Assembly: GCF_000498575.2 (NCBI RefSeq)
Contig: NZ_AWSQ01000001.1
Location: forward strand, 1,695,165-1,737,147
DNA: 41,983 bases
Direction of reading: 5' to 3'
From: Pseudomonas taeanensis MS-3
Lineage (GTDB): Bacteria > Pseudomonadota > Gammaproteobacteria > Pseudomonadales > Pseudomonadaceae
The notes under the pieces were generated by a model. That model made no database searches and was not told where the DNA came from. It saw only the letters and a list, made by a program, of their open reading frames with translations. Of the stretch, positions 23,730 to 32,451 are shown piece after piece (positions within the stretch are counted from its first letter, which is position 1; each line of letters begins with the position of its first letter). Position numbers and translations under genes: made by a program.

Positions 23730-24839
23730 ATGTCCGAAATAAATCCCAAGCAAATCACATTTGCCAGGGTGAGAAGACGCTTTACAAAAGCGCAGTTGGC
23801 AAAGGAATTAGGCATCACTAGTCGTAGCCTGCAAAACTACGAAACTGGAGCATCCTATCCTGATCCAGGAACCTTGGAAAAAATCGCAAAACTGCTGAAC
23901 TTCCCTCAGCAGTTTTTTTTCATTGATGAGGATATGCCAGAGCTAAGAGAGCATTCGGTAAGTTTTCGTAAGCTCTCAAAGATGACAGATGCATTGAAAG
24001 CTTGCACCTTTGCGGCTGGTGCCATTGCGTTCAAGGTCAACTACTGGATCGAAGAAAGGTTTAGCCTCCCCTCGGCAGAGTTACCCGACTTGAGCGATCT
24101 AGAGCCTGAAGAGGCAGCTGCCACACTTCGCCGCGTGTGGGGGTTGGGCAATGCGCCGATTCCTAACATGATTCACTTGCTGGAATCCAAAGGCATCCGT
24201 GTTTTTTCACTGGCCGAAGAAACCCGAGAGGTGGACGCTTTCTGCACATGGTATGAGGGCAAACCATTTGTTTTCCTTAACACCATCAAGTCCGCTGAGC
24301 GGAGCCGCTTTGACGCAGCGCATGAGCTAGGCCATTTGGTGCGCGACGTTTACACCATGCAGCATGGCCAAGCCCATGGTCCTGAAATGGAGCGACAGGC
24401 TGATGCATTTGCTGCAGCCTTTCTGATGCCCAAGGAAAGTGTGGCCGCTAACCAACCGCCCGCTTACACAATCAAGTACCTGATGAAACTCAAGCACTAT
24501 TGGGGTGTATCACTAGCAGCCCTAGCATACCGATTTAGTTCATTAGGGTTGGTCAGCGAGTGGAATTACCGCAGCCTTTGCATAGAAATTGCTAAAAGTG
24601 GATATAGAACCAATGAGCCGGAGCCGATGGAGCGAGAAACATCGCAACTGCTGACTAAAGTGCTGGATATCCTGCATAGCCGAAAGCAAGGTCGCCGTGA
24701 AATTGCAGAGAGTTTGAGGCTTAGTATAGATGAAATTAATGCCCTAACGTTCCAGCTAACAAGGTTGTCAGTGATTTCTGGAAATGCATCTACCGGCTCG
24801 AAAGTCAGAAAAGACTCACCAAAGTTGCGATTAATATAG
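23730..24839 (+). CDS. XRE-family regulator fused to ImmA/IrrE metallopeptidase
   Basis: The 369-residue protein begins with a helix-turn-helix (about residues 7-60: FTKAQLAKELGITSRSLQNY). A zinc peptidase domain follows with HELGH at 198-202 and a Glu (about 221, MERQADAFAAAFLMP) as the likely third ligand. Proteins of this kind relieve repression by cutting a repressor when DNA damage or phage attack occurs (ImmR/ImmA, IrrE/DdrO). Here both activities are in one chain. The C-terminal 120 residues are uncharacterised and helical. The operator-like palindrome before the operon suggests self-control. It lies 152 bases before the CBASS genes, on the same strand. Confidence 0.88.
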   Translation: MSEINPKQITFARVRRRFTKAQLAKELGITSRSLQNYETGASYPDPGTLEKIAKLLNFPQQFFFIDEDMPELREHSVSFRKLSKMTDALKACTFAAGAIAFKVNYWIEERFSLPSAELPDLSDLEPEEAAATLRRVWGLGNAPIPNMIHLLESKGIRVFSLAEETREVDAFCTWYEGKPFVFLNTIKSAERSRFDAAHELGHLVRDVYTMQHGQAHGPEMERQADAFAAAFLMPKESVAANQPPAYTIKYLMKLKHYWGVSLAALAYRFSSLGLVSEWNYRSLCIEIAKSGYRTNEPEPMERETSQLLTKVLDILHSRKQGRREIAESLRLSIDEINALTFQLTRLSVISGNASTGSKVRKDSPKLRLI

Positions 24840-24991
24840 AGAAAAAGCCTCAGCGGGCGAGCTAGATCTCGGTTTGTCCGGAATGAATCAGAGGGAGCCG
24901 AGCTGTAAGGGCCCCTTTTAGTCGTCTGAGTCGCCAACGGCCGTTATGTGCCTTAAATGCTCGTGACGGTCCACTTTAAAAGGAAGCAAAG

Positions 24992-26302
24992 ATGGGTGTT
25001 GGGGAAATGTTCTCTGAATTTCTGGGGAACCTGCTTGTGGACAATACGGCAACTATCAGCGCGCGTTACGGCGAGCTGACTTGTGCGCTAAATAAAGAGT
25101 TTAGGGACACCGAGTCAAAGACAGCCAACACACTGCAGGTGGGTTCGTTTGGACGCAGCACCGGTATCAAAGGCATTTCGGACTTGGACATGCTTTACAT
25201 CATGCCCAAGAGCAAGTGGGACGACTACAATAAGACTGGCGGGCAAACGAGGCTGCTTGAAGACGCTAGAAAAGCTATCAAGGATCGTTATCCAACAACC
25301 AAGGTTCGTGTGGACCGGCTGGTCGTAACTGTAACGTATCAGGACTTTCACGTTGAGGTCCAACCGGTGTTTGAACAGGACGACGGTAGCTACAAGTACC
25401 CTGATACGAAGAACGGTGGCTCTTGGAAGATTACCAAACCACGTGAGGAGATGGATGCTGTTGCAACGCTTGATGGTAAGAAGAACCACAATCTTCGACC
25501 GCTCTGTAAAATGGCTCGAGCCTGGAAGAACAAGCATGGCGTGAGCATGGGCGGCCTGCTCATCGATACGCTCGCCTACAACTTCCTCAGCTCAACCACT
25601 GAGTACGACAGCCAAAGCTATTTCTACTACGACTGGATGAGTCGAGACTTCTTCAAGTACCTATCCGAGCTTCCCGAGCAAACGGAGTACGCTGCTCCTG
25701 GCAGCCGACAGCGGGTCAGGGTCAAGAAGAAGTTTCAGAAGAAGGCCAAAAAGGCCTACGATCTCTGCGTGACTGCCATCGACGCAGAGAAGAGCGCCAA
25801 CGTCAACGATAAGTGGAAGAAGGTTTATGGTAGACCGTTCCCAGCGTCCAAAGAGCGAGTCGCAGTTGCGACCGTGGCGAGGGCTTGGCGAAACACCGAA
25901 CAGTTCATCGAAGACCTATTCCCGGTGGACGTTCGCGAGGATCTAAAGGTCGACTGCGACGTTAAACAGCGTGGATTCCGAAAATTCTCCCTAAGGGACA
26001 TGCTCTCGCGAGCAATCCCACTACGGAGCGAGAAGAACTTGGAATTCAGAATGACTCGACCACTGGCGTTGGACCCAGGCTGCCAGCTCTACTGGAAAGT
26101 TCAGAATAGAGGCCCGGAGGCCGAGCAGCGCGATTGCATTCGAGGACAGATCGAATTGGACCGGGGACACTACATGAAGTGCGAATCCACGAGCTTCCGA
26201 GGAGACCATATCGTCGAGGCATACCTCGTACGGGACGGCGTCGTAGTCGCCAAGGATAGAATCCACGTTCCCATCGTCAACGACGGACGTGACTATGACT
26301 GA
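24992..26302 (+). CDS. CD-NTase (CBASS cyclic-oligonucleotide synthase) with AGS-C-type sensor domain
   Basis: The 436-residue nucleotidyltransferase has the GSFGRST motif (51-57), the Asp64-x-Asp66 metal pair in SDLDML, and a third acid at Glu122 (HVEVQPVF). This is the pattern of bacterial cGAS/DncV-like enzymes. The C-terminal 90 residues (about LEFRMTRPL to IHVPIVN) look like the AGS-C sensor domain found at the end of many CD-NTases. On infection such enzymes make a cyclic nucleotide that triggers an effector. A clear AAGGAAG site precedes the ATG. It overlaps the SLATT gene by eight bases. The nucleotide made cannot be predicted. Confidence 0.9.
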   Translation: MGVGEMFSEFLGNLLVDNTATISARYGELTCALNKEFRDTESKTANTLQVGSFGRSTGIKGISDLDMLYIMPKSKWDDYNKTGGQTRLLEDARKAIKDRYPTTKVRVDRLVVTVTYQDFHVEVQPVFEQDDGSYKYPDTKNGGSWKITKPREEMDAVATLDGKKNHNLRPLCKMARAWKNKHGVSMGGLLIDTLAYNFLSSTTEYDSQSYFYYDWMSRDFFKYLSELPEQTEYAAPGSRQRVRVKKKFQKKAKKAYDLCVTAIDAEKSANVNDKWKKVYGRPFPASKERVAVATVARAWRNTEQFIEDLFPVDVREDLKVDCDVKQRGFRKFSLRDMLSRAIPLRSEKNLEFRMTRPLALDPGCQLYWKVQNRGPEAEQRDCIRGQIELDRGHYMKCESTSFRGDHIVEAYLVRDGVVVAKDRIHVPIVNDGRDYD

Positions 26303-26858
26303 CGAAAAAACGATCTTGGAGGGCCAGATACGCGAGTGCTACGGACGCGTCGTCTACACCCATAAGACTCATGAGAAGTGCGCCGACTTGCTGTTCAAGC
26401 GCCACCAGTGCATCAAAGGATGGCAGATTGCGCTCTCGGCGTTGGTCACGGGCGGGGTGCTAGGCGCGCTATGGCCGGATACCACGTTCGCGTTGACATT
26501 ACTCACCGCGATTCTGTCCACCGTTCTGCTCGCCCTGAACTCCTATACGAAGGACTATGACTTGGGCGAAGTAGCCCAGAAGCACCGTCAAGCCGCATCG
26601 GAAATATGGGTCATTCGGGAACGCTATCTGAACCTGCTGACGGATCTTCGCTCCCAGACCATGAGCCTGGAAGCAGCCCGCGAGATCCGAGATGAGCTTC
26701 TTGAGGGGCTAGGTTCCATCTATAGCGGCGCACCAAGCACTAATTCTAAAGCCTATCAATTGGCGCAAGCGGGACTCAAGAACCTGGAAGAGATGACCTT
26801 CTCGGACGAAGAGATCGACAAGTTCGTACCCCGTGAGCTACGGCGTAACAAGGTTTAG
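26295..26858 (+). CDS. SLATT-domain membrane effector of CBASS
   Basis: The 187-residue protein has two adjacent membrane segments (about WQIALSALVTGGVLGALW and FALTLLTAILSTVLLALN) between helical cytoplasmic parts. This is the layout of SLATT-domain proteins, which are encoded next to CD-NTases and are thought to form pores that kill the infected cell. The start ATG overlaps the CD-NTase stop. A GTG two codons earlier is possible. With the CD-NTase it makes a minimal two-gene (type I) CBASS, since no Cap2/Cap3 or HORMA genes are present. Confidence 0.85.
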   Translation: MTDEKTILEGQIRECYGRVVYTHKTHEKCADLLFKRHQCIKGWQIALSALVTGGVLGALWPDTTFALTLLTAILSTVLLALNSYTKDYDLGEVAQKHRQAASEIWVIRERYLNLLTDLRSQTMSLEAAREIRDELLEGLGSIYSGAPSTNSKAYQLAQAGLKNLEEMTFSDEEIDKFVPRELRRNKV

Positions 26859-26946
26859 CACCCAGATAGGCCCTCGAAGTTGAGCAGTAGGTGTCAGAAG
26901 GAGCTACCTGCTTACTTTAGGTGGGCAGAATCGTCGGCACAATGGA

Positions 26947-27028
26947 TCACAACCACTGGAATGGCTGGGCAGAACCTCCAGCACGGGCGGGTCACAATCA
27001 CTGGAACTGGGTGTCAGCATCACTGGAA
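26947..27028 (+). repeat. three degenerate 15-bp direct repeats
   Basis: TCACAACCACTGGAA (26947-26961), TCACAATCACTGGAA (26992-27006) and TCAGCATCACTGGAA (27014-27028) lie in the 272-base gap between the SLATT and lipoprotein genes. Spacings are 45 and 22 bases. Multiple end repeats of this type occur in IS21-like elements, but no transposase is present here. A regulatory role for the lipoprotein gene is equally possible. Confidence 0.6.
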
Positions 27029-27130
27029 TACACAGAAGGACAGGCACGGCCTTTCTTGGGGATTGTTTTCCTTGGGACTTGGCGAGGGGGCTGTAGCTTG
27101 GATGGAAGTAAACAGAGAGGGAGTTTTCTT

Positions 27131-27961
27131 ATGTTCGTGTGGTTTTCAGTGAAAGGTGGTGTAGGTGCGTTGCTTCTGGCTCTCCTGATTGGGTGTTCCA
27201 GTTCTCCGAAGGTCACTTTGCCAGAGCCAAAGGATGTGCCCCGCGAGAAATGGTCTGATGCCATGCTGGTTCTGGAAGCCATGCGCATCGATGGTCAGCG
27301 CGACATTCCTCGAGAAATGGTCGGGAGTGAAGCCGACAGCTTGGCCCCGCAGCTTGCTTCGGTAGGCGTAGGAGATCTTACCATCGGCGGTTTGGGGTAC
27401 GTCTCCCCACCCACAGGGTTCAGTAGTGCAGGAGCGGCATCGCTCGGACTTGGATTGTTCCTTTTTGGAGGCAGTGGCGGTCCTGTTTATCACTACCAGG
27501 TCGTTGCATGGGTGCCTGAAGAGCTTGCCACCACCCCGGAGAATGCTTCCTTGTTGGTCAAGTCAGCTTGGCTTGAGGCCAGAGAAAAATACTTCAATGG
27601 GAAGATTTCCAATTTACGACATGAGCCGGCCCAATACGCTGATGGGTCAGGTAAAAAATTCGACAAATTTACCGATCTGGTAAAAGGGAATCCCACCCCA
27701 TTTAGTGCTCCTGCGAGTGGGGCTCCGCCGTTCATTTCCGCCAAGAAAGCGTATGGCCCAATCTTTCTGACCGATCCGTCGCTTGAGCTTTTCGCCGATG
27801 CGAATAGAGCCGGTATGGATGGTCAGGACGCGTTGGCTGGAATCACCAAGTACCTTCCTGGCTGGGTATATTCTTACTACCCAGGGAAAAACTGGCCCAA
27901 AGATTTTCGGCCTGCTGCGATCTACAACAAAAACGGCAACCTCTACTTCATCGGGAGGTGA
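27131..27961 (+). CDS. predicted lipoprotein, unknown function
   Basis: The 276-residue protein has a type II signal peptide with lipobox LLIGC (Cys about residue 22), so it should be anchored in the inner or outer membrane. The mature part has a Gly-rich stretch (GAASLGLGLFLFGGSGG) and several aromatic segments near the end (GWVYSYYPGKNWP). I recognise no family. ATG 27131 follows GAGGGAG; the open frame upstream lacks such a site. It follows the CBASS genes by 272 bases but has its own strong terminator, so it may be an independent cargo gene. Confidence 0.75.
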   Translation: MFVWFSVKGGVGALLLALLIGCSSSPKVTLPEPKDVPREKWSDAMLVLEAMRIDGQRDIPREMVGSEADSLAPQLASVGVGDLTIGGLGYVSPPTGFSSAGAASLGLGLFLFGGSGGPVYHYQVVAWVPEELATTPENASLLVKSAWLEAREKYFNGKISNLRHEPAQYADGSGKKFDKFTDLVKGNPTPFSAPASGAPPFISAKKAYGPIFLTDPSLELFADANRAGMDGQDALAGITKYLPGWVYSYYPGKNWPKDFRPAAIYNKNGNLYFIGR

Positions 27962-27991
27962 ACATTAGCTCCGCAATGCGGGGCTAATGTT
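27961..27991 (+). terminator. intrinsic-type terminator after the lipoprotein gene
   Basis: 9-bp stem AACATTAGC/GCTAATGTT extended by CCGC/GCGG inside, immediately after the stop codon. The following U-run is short (TTTC). The same stem faces the convergent nuclease gene and could serve both. Confidence 0.7.
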
Positions 27992-28098
27992 TCATGCTTC
28001 AGCGCTTATCCTGGTTGGGAGTGGCCGGAAGATTGCCATCTGGCCGAACACAGCTCGTCACTTTCCAATCCCATGTTCTTGAAAGGCCGCCTCTTCTG

Positions 28099-29289
28099 CT
28101 AGCTGACTAGGCGAGCCGTTTGCGGGTCATATGCAAAATCAGTAATCGACCCATCCCGAATGCGCTCAACCGCCTCATCGATTACATGCAGCGGCACCAG
28201 GAACCACTCCCTAGGCTTGACCGGATGGCCGAAGCGGTCTTCGATGGTTAAGTCCAGCTGCGCTGCGCCGAACAGGCGGTGGAAGATGTTTTCTAGCCTG
28301 GTGCGATTCAGGTTGTGCAGCTTGTAAGTTGCAACCACTTCCACATCGGCCAGCAGGTAGGTGGCATCCTTCGCCGCCGCCGCGATGCGGGCTTCCACTC
28401 GGCCGCCAGTTACGCCGATCTTGTGGATCAGCTCGCGGTGCTCGGCTACGAATGGGTGGCTGGACTGGCTGCGCAGCACATAGATAGTGCCAGTTTCGAT
28501 GTCGTCCGGCTCGGCTATGTCGCTAAACAGCGGGCCGGAATCTACCTTGATGACCCGAGATCCAGCACGCCCCTCACTGTCCTTGTAGAGCGCCCGCTGC
28601 AAGGATCGTAATAGCAGGTCGCTTTCCGTCTCATTGGAGTAGATGACCCGCAAGCGCCCATTCGTCTCCGCATTTGGGGTTCTGTAGGTGTCGCCCACCT
28701 CGGCAACATAGGCGATCAGTCCACTCAGGACGAAGAAGTCACCGGCCTCGATGCTGGCGTTCTTGCCAAAGGGCTTGGTTACCCACAGTTTTTGCTTGAG
28801 ACCTGCTTCCACTTCATCAAACAGCGGCTTGAACTTCTCGAAGTCTTTACATGGATTCCGGGCAGCAATTTCTTCTGCCGCCTTGATTGCCGCACTGGAG
28901 CGTACATGCCGCAGTACGGTGATGTCGTCCTGGTCGACGGACTCACTGCCGATGCCCAGCTCGGCGAGCAAAGCGTCTTCATCCAGGTCATCCACATTTA
29001 CTGTGGCGACTGCCGAACCCGACAGTAGGCCGTGACTATCCAGGCCGGCCAGTAGGGTTTGTGCCTCCGGCAGCTTGCGCAGCTGATCCAGGCGCACGGC
29101 ATACAAACGCTCGAAGATGTCGCGGTCTTCGCCATGCAGTGGGGCGCGGCCGTGGGTCTGATAGAAGCGCTGAATGTCCTCGAAGCCAGCAATGATGCGC
29201 TCTTCGCGAGGAGCTCGAGTGGCTGTCTTGAGCGTAGGGACTTCTACCCCCAGCGCATCCAGCAGGTCGTCATCGTTCATATCAGCCAT
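28099..29289 (-). CDS. GIY-YIG nuclease of the T5orf172 type (last gene of the methylase-helicase operon)
   Basis: The 396-residue protein has an acidic, helical N-terminal region and a middle domain of unknown type. The C-terminal T5orf172/MUG113-like GIY-YIG domain includes GTIYVLRS (267-274), HKIGVTGG (289-296) with nearby Arg residues, and LENIFHRLF with Glu333 as the likely metal ligand. GIY-YIG domains cut DNA, so this is a candidate effector nuclease of the operon. Its start overlaps the end of the helicase gene by eight bases. A second ATG three codons later is possible. Confidence 0.8.
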   Translation of the reverse strand: MADMNDDDLLDALGVEVPTLKTATRAPREERIIAGFEDIQRFYQTHGRAPLHGEDRDIFERLYAVRLDQLRKLPEAQTLLAGLDSHGLLSGSAVATVNVDDLDEDALLAELGIGSESVDQDDITVLRHVRSSAAIKAAEEIAARNPCKDFEKFKPLFDEVEAGLKQKLWVTKPFGKNASIEAGDFFVLSGLIAYVAEVGDTYRTPNAETNGRLRVIYSNETESDLLLRSLQRALYKDSEGRAGSRVIKVDSGPLFSDIAEPDDIETGTIYVLRSQSSHPFVAEHRELIHKIGVTGGRVEARIAAAAKDATYLLADVEVVATYKLHNLNRTRLENIFHRLFGAAQLDLTIEDRFGHPVKPREWFLVPLHVIDEAVERIRDGSITDFAYDPQTARLVS

Positions 29290-31393
29290 TGGCGGATTCT
29301 CCCTGCGCCGCTTTGGCTTGGGCGCGGTAGCGTGCCAACGCGGCTACGCCTTCGGCCATGCGCTTCTCCCAGGCATCGGCGGAGTTGATGTCAGGTAGGC
29401 GGCCACGCTCGTTCTTGAACTGCAGGGCACGCCTGGCCAGCTGACGCGCTTCGTCTTCAGGAATGCTCACTTTCTTGGCCGCAATGCTGGCCTGTACTTG
29501 GCGCAGGGACTTCTCATCCATCGCCTTCGCCAGTACCGCATAGGCCGCATCGAAGGGGTTGATGCGGTCGATCAGGTCAATGTCCAGCTCGCGCACGTTA
29601 ACGAATTTGCGCACGCCATCAAGCAGTGCGGTGCTGCCCTGCACGTTGTCGCTACCGTTTGCATCTGCCTGCGCCAGAGCCAACTTGGCCTGCTGGGTAA
29701 TGTTCATGGCGGCGATGGCGTGCTGGCGGATGGCTTCCTGGTCGACGTCGCTCAAATCGGGGTAACGCTCGCGCACGATCTTACCCATGCGCAGCTGGGT
29801 CAGCTCTTCCGGCAGGGTGTTTTCCTTGTCGAACAGGCCGCGCTCCAGCACGGTTTTATCCTGCAGGAAGCTGGTCACCACTTCGTTCAAGTCTTCTTTG
29901 CAGATGCGCGTGGCTTCTGTGCTTTGCGGTGTGGTCAGGCCATTGATCTCGACATGAAACTGGCCCGTGGTTTCATTCACACCCAGGTTGGTGCCACCCG
30001 GTTGATACCCCTCCGGCCCGTAATTGAAGCCTTCTTTTGGCCCGGTATCTTTCGGGGTGAACTCATAGCGTGGGGCCAGCACCTGTTCCATCAGTAGGCT
30101 GGCGGAAATGGCCTTGAGCATATCGTTCACTGCCTCAGCTACAGCGGCTTGATCAGCTGTAGGTTCGGCGATCAGGTTGGTGAAACGCGAGCGTTCCTTG
30201 CCCTCGGCATCCCGCGTGGCACGGCCAATGATCTGCACGATTTCGGTCAGGCTCGAACGGTAGCCGATGGTCAGCGCATGCTCACACCAGATCCAGTCAA
30301 AGCCTTCCTTCGCCATGCCCAGTGCGATGATCACATCCACGTTGTCGCGGTTGTTCTTCTGCGCCTGATCTTTCAGTGCGCCGAGCACTTTGGAGCGTCT
30401 GGCCGCGTCGCTGTCATCTACCAGGTCGGCCACTTTCAGCGTGCGGCCATCTTTGGCTTTGATCAGATGGAAGCCGGTGGCCGGGTCGACACCCTGCCAA
30501 TCGCCCAGCGAACTCATGATTTCGTTGACCTCGCGCTCCTTGTCTTTGAGGCTCTCACGGGCATTTACGTTTGGAATGTGGACGATGGTTTTCAGCGACG
30601 GGTCCAGAACCTTGGCGACCGCATCCACGTACCTGCCGGTGTAGAAGAAGTAGCCAATATCCAGCGACTTGAGCCAGCGATATCCGTTGAGCTGCTCGTA
30701 GTAGGTGTACGTCACTGTCTCAAATTTGTTCTCTTCCGACGGGGCCAGCACGGCCTCGCTGTCTCCACGGAAGTAGGAGCCGGTCATTGCAACCAGGTGC
30801 ACCTTGTCGCGGTTGATAAACGCGCTCAGTTGGTTGCCCAGTTTGTTGTCTGGGTTGGCGGAAACGTGGTGGAACTCGTCGATGGCAATCAGGCGGTTAT
30901 CGAAGGCGTCGATGCCCAACTCTTCTACAGCAAAGCGGAAGGTGGCATGGGTGCAGACCAGCACCTTGTCGCTGCTGTCTAGGAAGGCACGCACGGCATC
31001 TACTTTGGACTTGGCCACACGCGGTTCGTCGATGCCAGGGGCATTACACAGGTTCCACTGCGGGGCCACCTGCCAGTCCCAGTAGAAGCCATGCTGGCTC
31101 AGCAGCTCATCGGCAAAGCTGCCGCCAATGGAGCGTTCGGGCACCACGACAATGGCTTGTTGCAGCCCCTGGTTGTTTAGCTTGTCCAGGGCGATGAACA
31201 TCAGTGCGCGGGACTTGCCCGATGCGGGTGGCGATTTGATCAGCAGGTACTGTTCGCCGCGCTTGGTATAGGCACGTTCCTGCATGGTACGCATGCCTAG
31301 CTCATTAGCCTTGCTGGATGCCCCTGTGTGCGCAGTAGCAATGGATACCGACGGCACCGTGTAGCTGTTTGTCGGGTTGGTGGTGTTAGTCAC
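29282..31393 (-). CDS. SF2 DEAD/DEAH-box helicase
   Basis: The 703-residue protein has Walker A SPPASGKS (about 54-61), motif II DEFHH (172-176), motif III-like MTGS (203-206) and motif VI QIIGRATR (387-394). This is the helicase/translocase core found in restriction systems. The C-terminal 300 residues carry no domain I can name. Translocation on DNA or strand separation is the expected activity. The gene overlaps the nuclease genes on both sides (4 and 8 bases), so the four proteins are translationally coupled and likely work together. Confidence 0.88.
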   Translation of the reverse strand: MTNTTNPTNSYTVPSVSIATAHTGASSKANELGMRTMQERAYTKRGEQYLLIKSPPASGKSRALMFIALDKLNNQGLQQAIVVVPERSIGGSFADELLSQHGFYWDWQVAPQWNLCNAPGIDEPRVAKSKVDAVRAFLDSSDKVLVCTHATFRFAVEELGIDAFDNRLIAIDEFHHVSANPDNKLGNQLSAFINRDKVHLVAMTGSYFRGDSEAVLAPSEENKFETVTYTYYEQLNGYRWLKSLDIGYFFYTGRYVDAVAKVLDPSLKTIVHIPNVNARESLKDKEREVNEIMSSLGDWQGVDPATGFHLIKAKDGRTLKVADLVDDSDAARRSKVLGALKDQAQKNNRDNVDVIIALGMAKEGFDWIWCEHALTIGYRSSLTEIVQIIGRATRDAEGKERSRFTNLIAEPTADQAAVAEAVNDMLKAISASLLMEQVLAPRYEFTPKDTGPKEGFNYGPEGYQPGGTNLGVNETTGQFHVEINGLTTPQSTEATRICKEDLNEVVTSFLQDKTVLERGLFDKENTLPEELTQLRMGKIVRERYPDLSDVDQEAIRQHAIAAMNITQQAKLALAQADANGSDNVQGSTALLDGVRKFVNVRELDIDLIDRINPFDAAYAVLAKAMDEKSLRQVQASIAAKKVSIPEDEARQLARRALQFKNERGRLPDINSADAWEKRMAEGVAALARYRAQAKAAQGESANG

Positions 31394-32451
31394 TGTGATT
31401 CGTCCTCCATGAGGGTGCCGTCGCCCGCCAGTTCACGTTCGATCTGTTCAATGCTGGGCAAGCTGGTTTGCAATTCTGCAGGCAGAGATTCGAGTAGTTT
31501 GTACTCGGCAATGCCCATGGGCTGGGTCTTATCGCCCAGCGCATATTCCGCCACGATCTTGTTTTTGCTCTTGCAGAGCAAAAGGCCGATGGTGGGGTTG
31601 TCGTGTTCACCTTTGACCTGGCGATCCACCGCGGTCATATAAAACCCAAGCTGGCCCAGGTGCTCGGGCTTGAACTTGCCGGCTTTGAGCTCGATCACCA
31701 CATAGCAGCGCAGCTTGAGGTGATAGAACAGCAGGTCGATAAAGAACTCATCGCCGCCTACATCCAGCAGCACCTGCCGCCCGACAAACGCAAAGCCAGC
31801 GCCCAGTTCCAACAGAAACTCGGTGACGTGTTTGACCAGGGCATGTTCGATCTCGCGCTCCTGCGCCTCATCGCGCAGGCCGAGGAAGTCAAAGCGATAA
31901 GGATCTTTCAACGATTCGCGGGCCAGGTCGGACTGCGCCTTGGGCAAGCTGACATCGAAGTTAGTGACCGCCGAGCCACTGCGCTCCAGCAGGCGGGTCT
32001 CGATATGGATGTTCAGCACATTGCGCGACCAGCCGTGCGCAATGGCGCTCTGGGCATAGGCCAGGCGCTGCTGTGGATCTTTCAGCCGGGTCAGCAATAC
32101 CAGGTTGTGCCCCCAAGGCAATTGTCCAACAGCCTGTTGGACAATTGCGGCATCCGGCCAGGCTTCGGCAAAGGCGCGCATATACATCAGGTTGGCGCGG
32201 GAAAATCCTTTCATGTCAGGAAAGGCGGTGCGCAGGTCGTGTGCCAGCCGCTCGATCACTTTGGCTCCCCAGCCCTGTTGTGCCTGGCGGCTCAAAATGT
32301 CGTTGCCGATCTGCCAGTAGAGCTGCACCAGTTCGCGGTTTACCGCCAGCGTGGCACGCTGTTGAGCGTTGTGGATGCGGCCTTTGAGGTCTGCTAACCA
32401 CTCGCCGTAGCCCTCGGGTGGTGTGGTCAGGCTAGCAGGGGTGTCGCTCAT
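31390..32451 (-). CDS. DUF1016/YhcG-family PDDEXK nuclease
   Basis: The 353-residue protein of the YhcG family has an N-terminal DUF1016 domain (VQLYWQIGNDILSRQ, GFSRANLMYMRAFAEAWP, LPWGHN) and a C-terminal PDDEXK nuclease domain. Catalytic candidates are Asp239 (FFIDLLFYH) and Glu254-x-Lys256 (VVIELKAGKF). Family members are found beside restriction-modification genes in many bacteria. It overlaps the methylase stop and the helicase start by four bases each. The coding sequence contains a perfect 29-bp palindrome (32119-32147). It could be a nuclease component of the operon or an inserted cassette. Confidence 0.88.
   Translation of the reverse strand: MSDTPASLTTPPEGYGEWLADLKGRIHNAQQRATLAVNRELVQLYWQIGNDILSRQAQQGWGAKVIERLAHDLRTAFPDMKGFSRANLMYMRAFAEAWPDAAIVQQAVGQLPWGHNLVLLTRLKDPQQRLAYAQSAIAHGWSRNVLNIHIETRLLERSGSAVTNFDVSLPKAQSDLARESLKDPYRFDFLGLRDEAQEREIEHALVKHVTEFLLELGAGFAFVGRQVLLDVGGDEFFIDLLFYHLKLRCYVVIELKAGKFKPEHLGQLGFYMTAVDRQVKGEHDNPTIGLLLCKSKNKIVAEYALGDKTQPMGIAEYKLLESLPAELQTSLPSIEQIERELAGDGTLMEDESQ
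32119..32147. repeat. 29-bp perfect palindrome inside the DUF1016 gene
   Basis: CAATTGTCCAACAG, a single central C, then the exact reverse complement of the left arm. It encodes part of AAIVQQAVGQL in the gene. A stem of this size inside a coding region is unusual. Confidence 0.9.

Noticed and set aside
24900..24915. GGGCCCC-centred near-palindrome between the ImmA/IrrE and CBASS genes
   Set aside because: Only five base pairs with a one-base centre and no U-run; not enough for a terminator or operator call.
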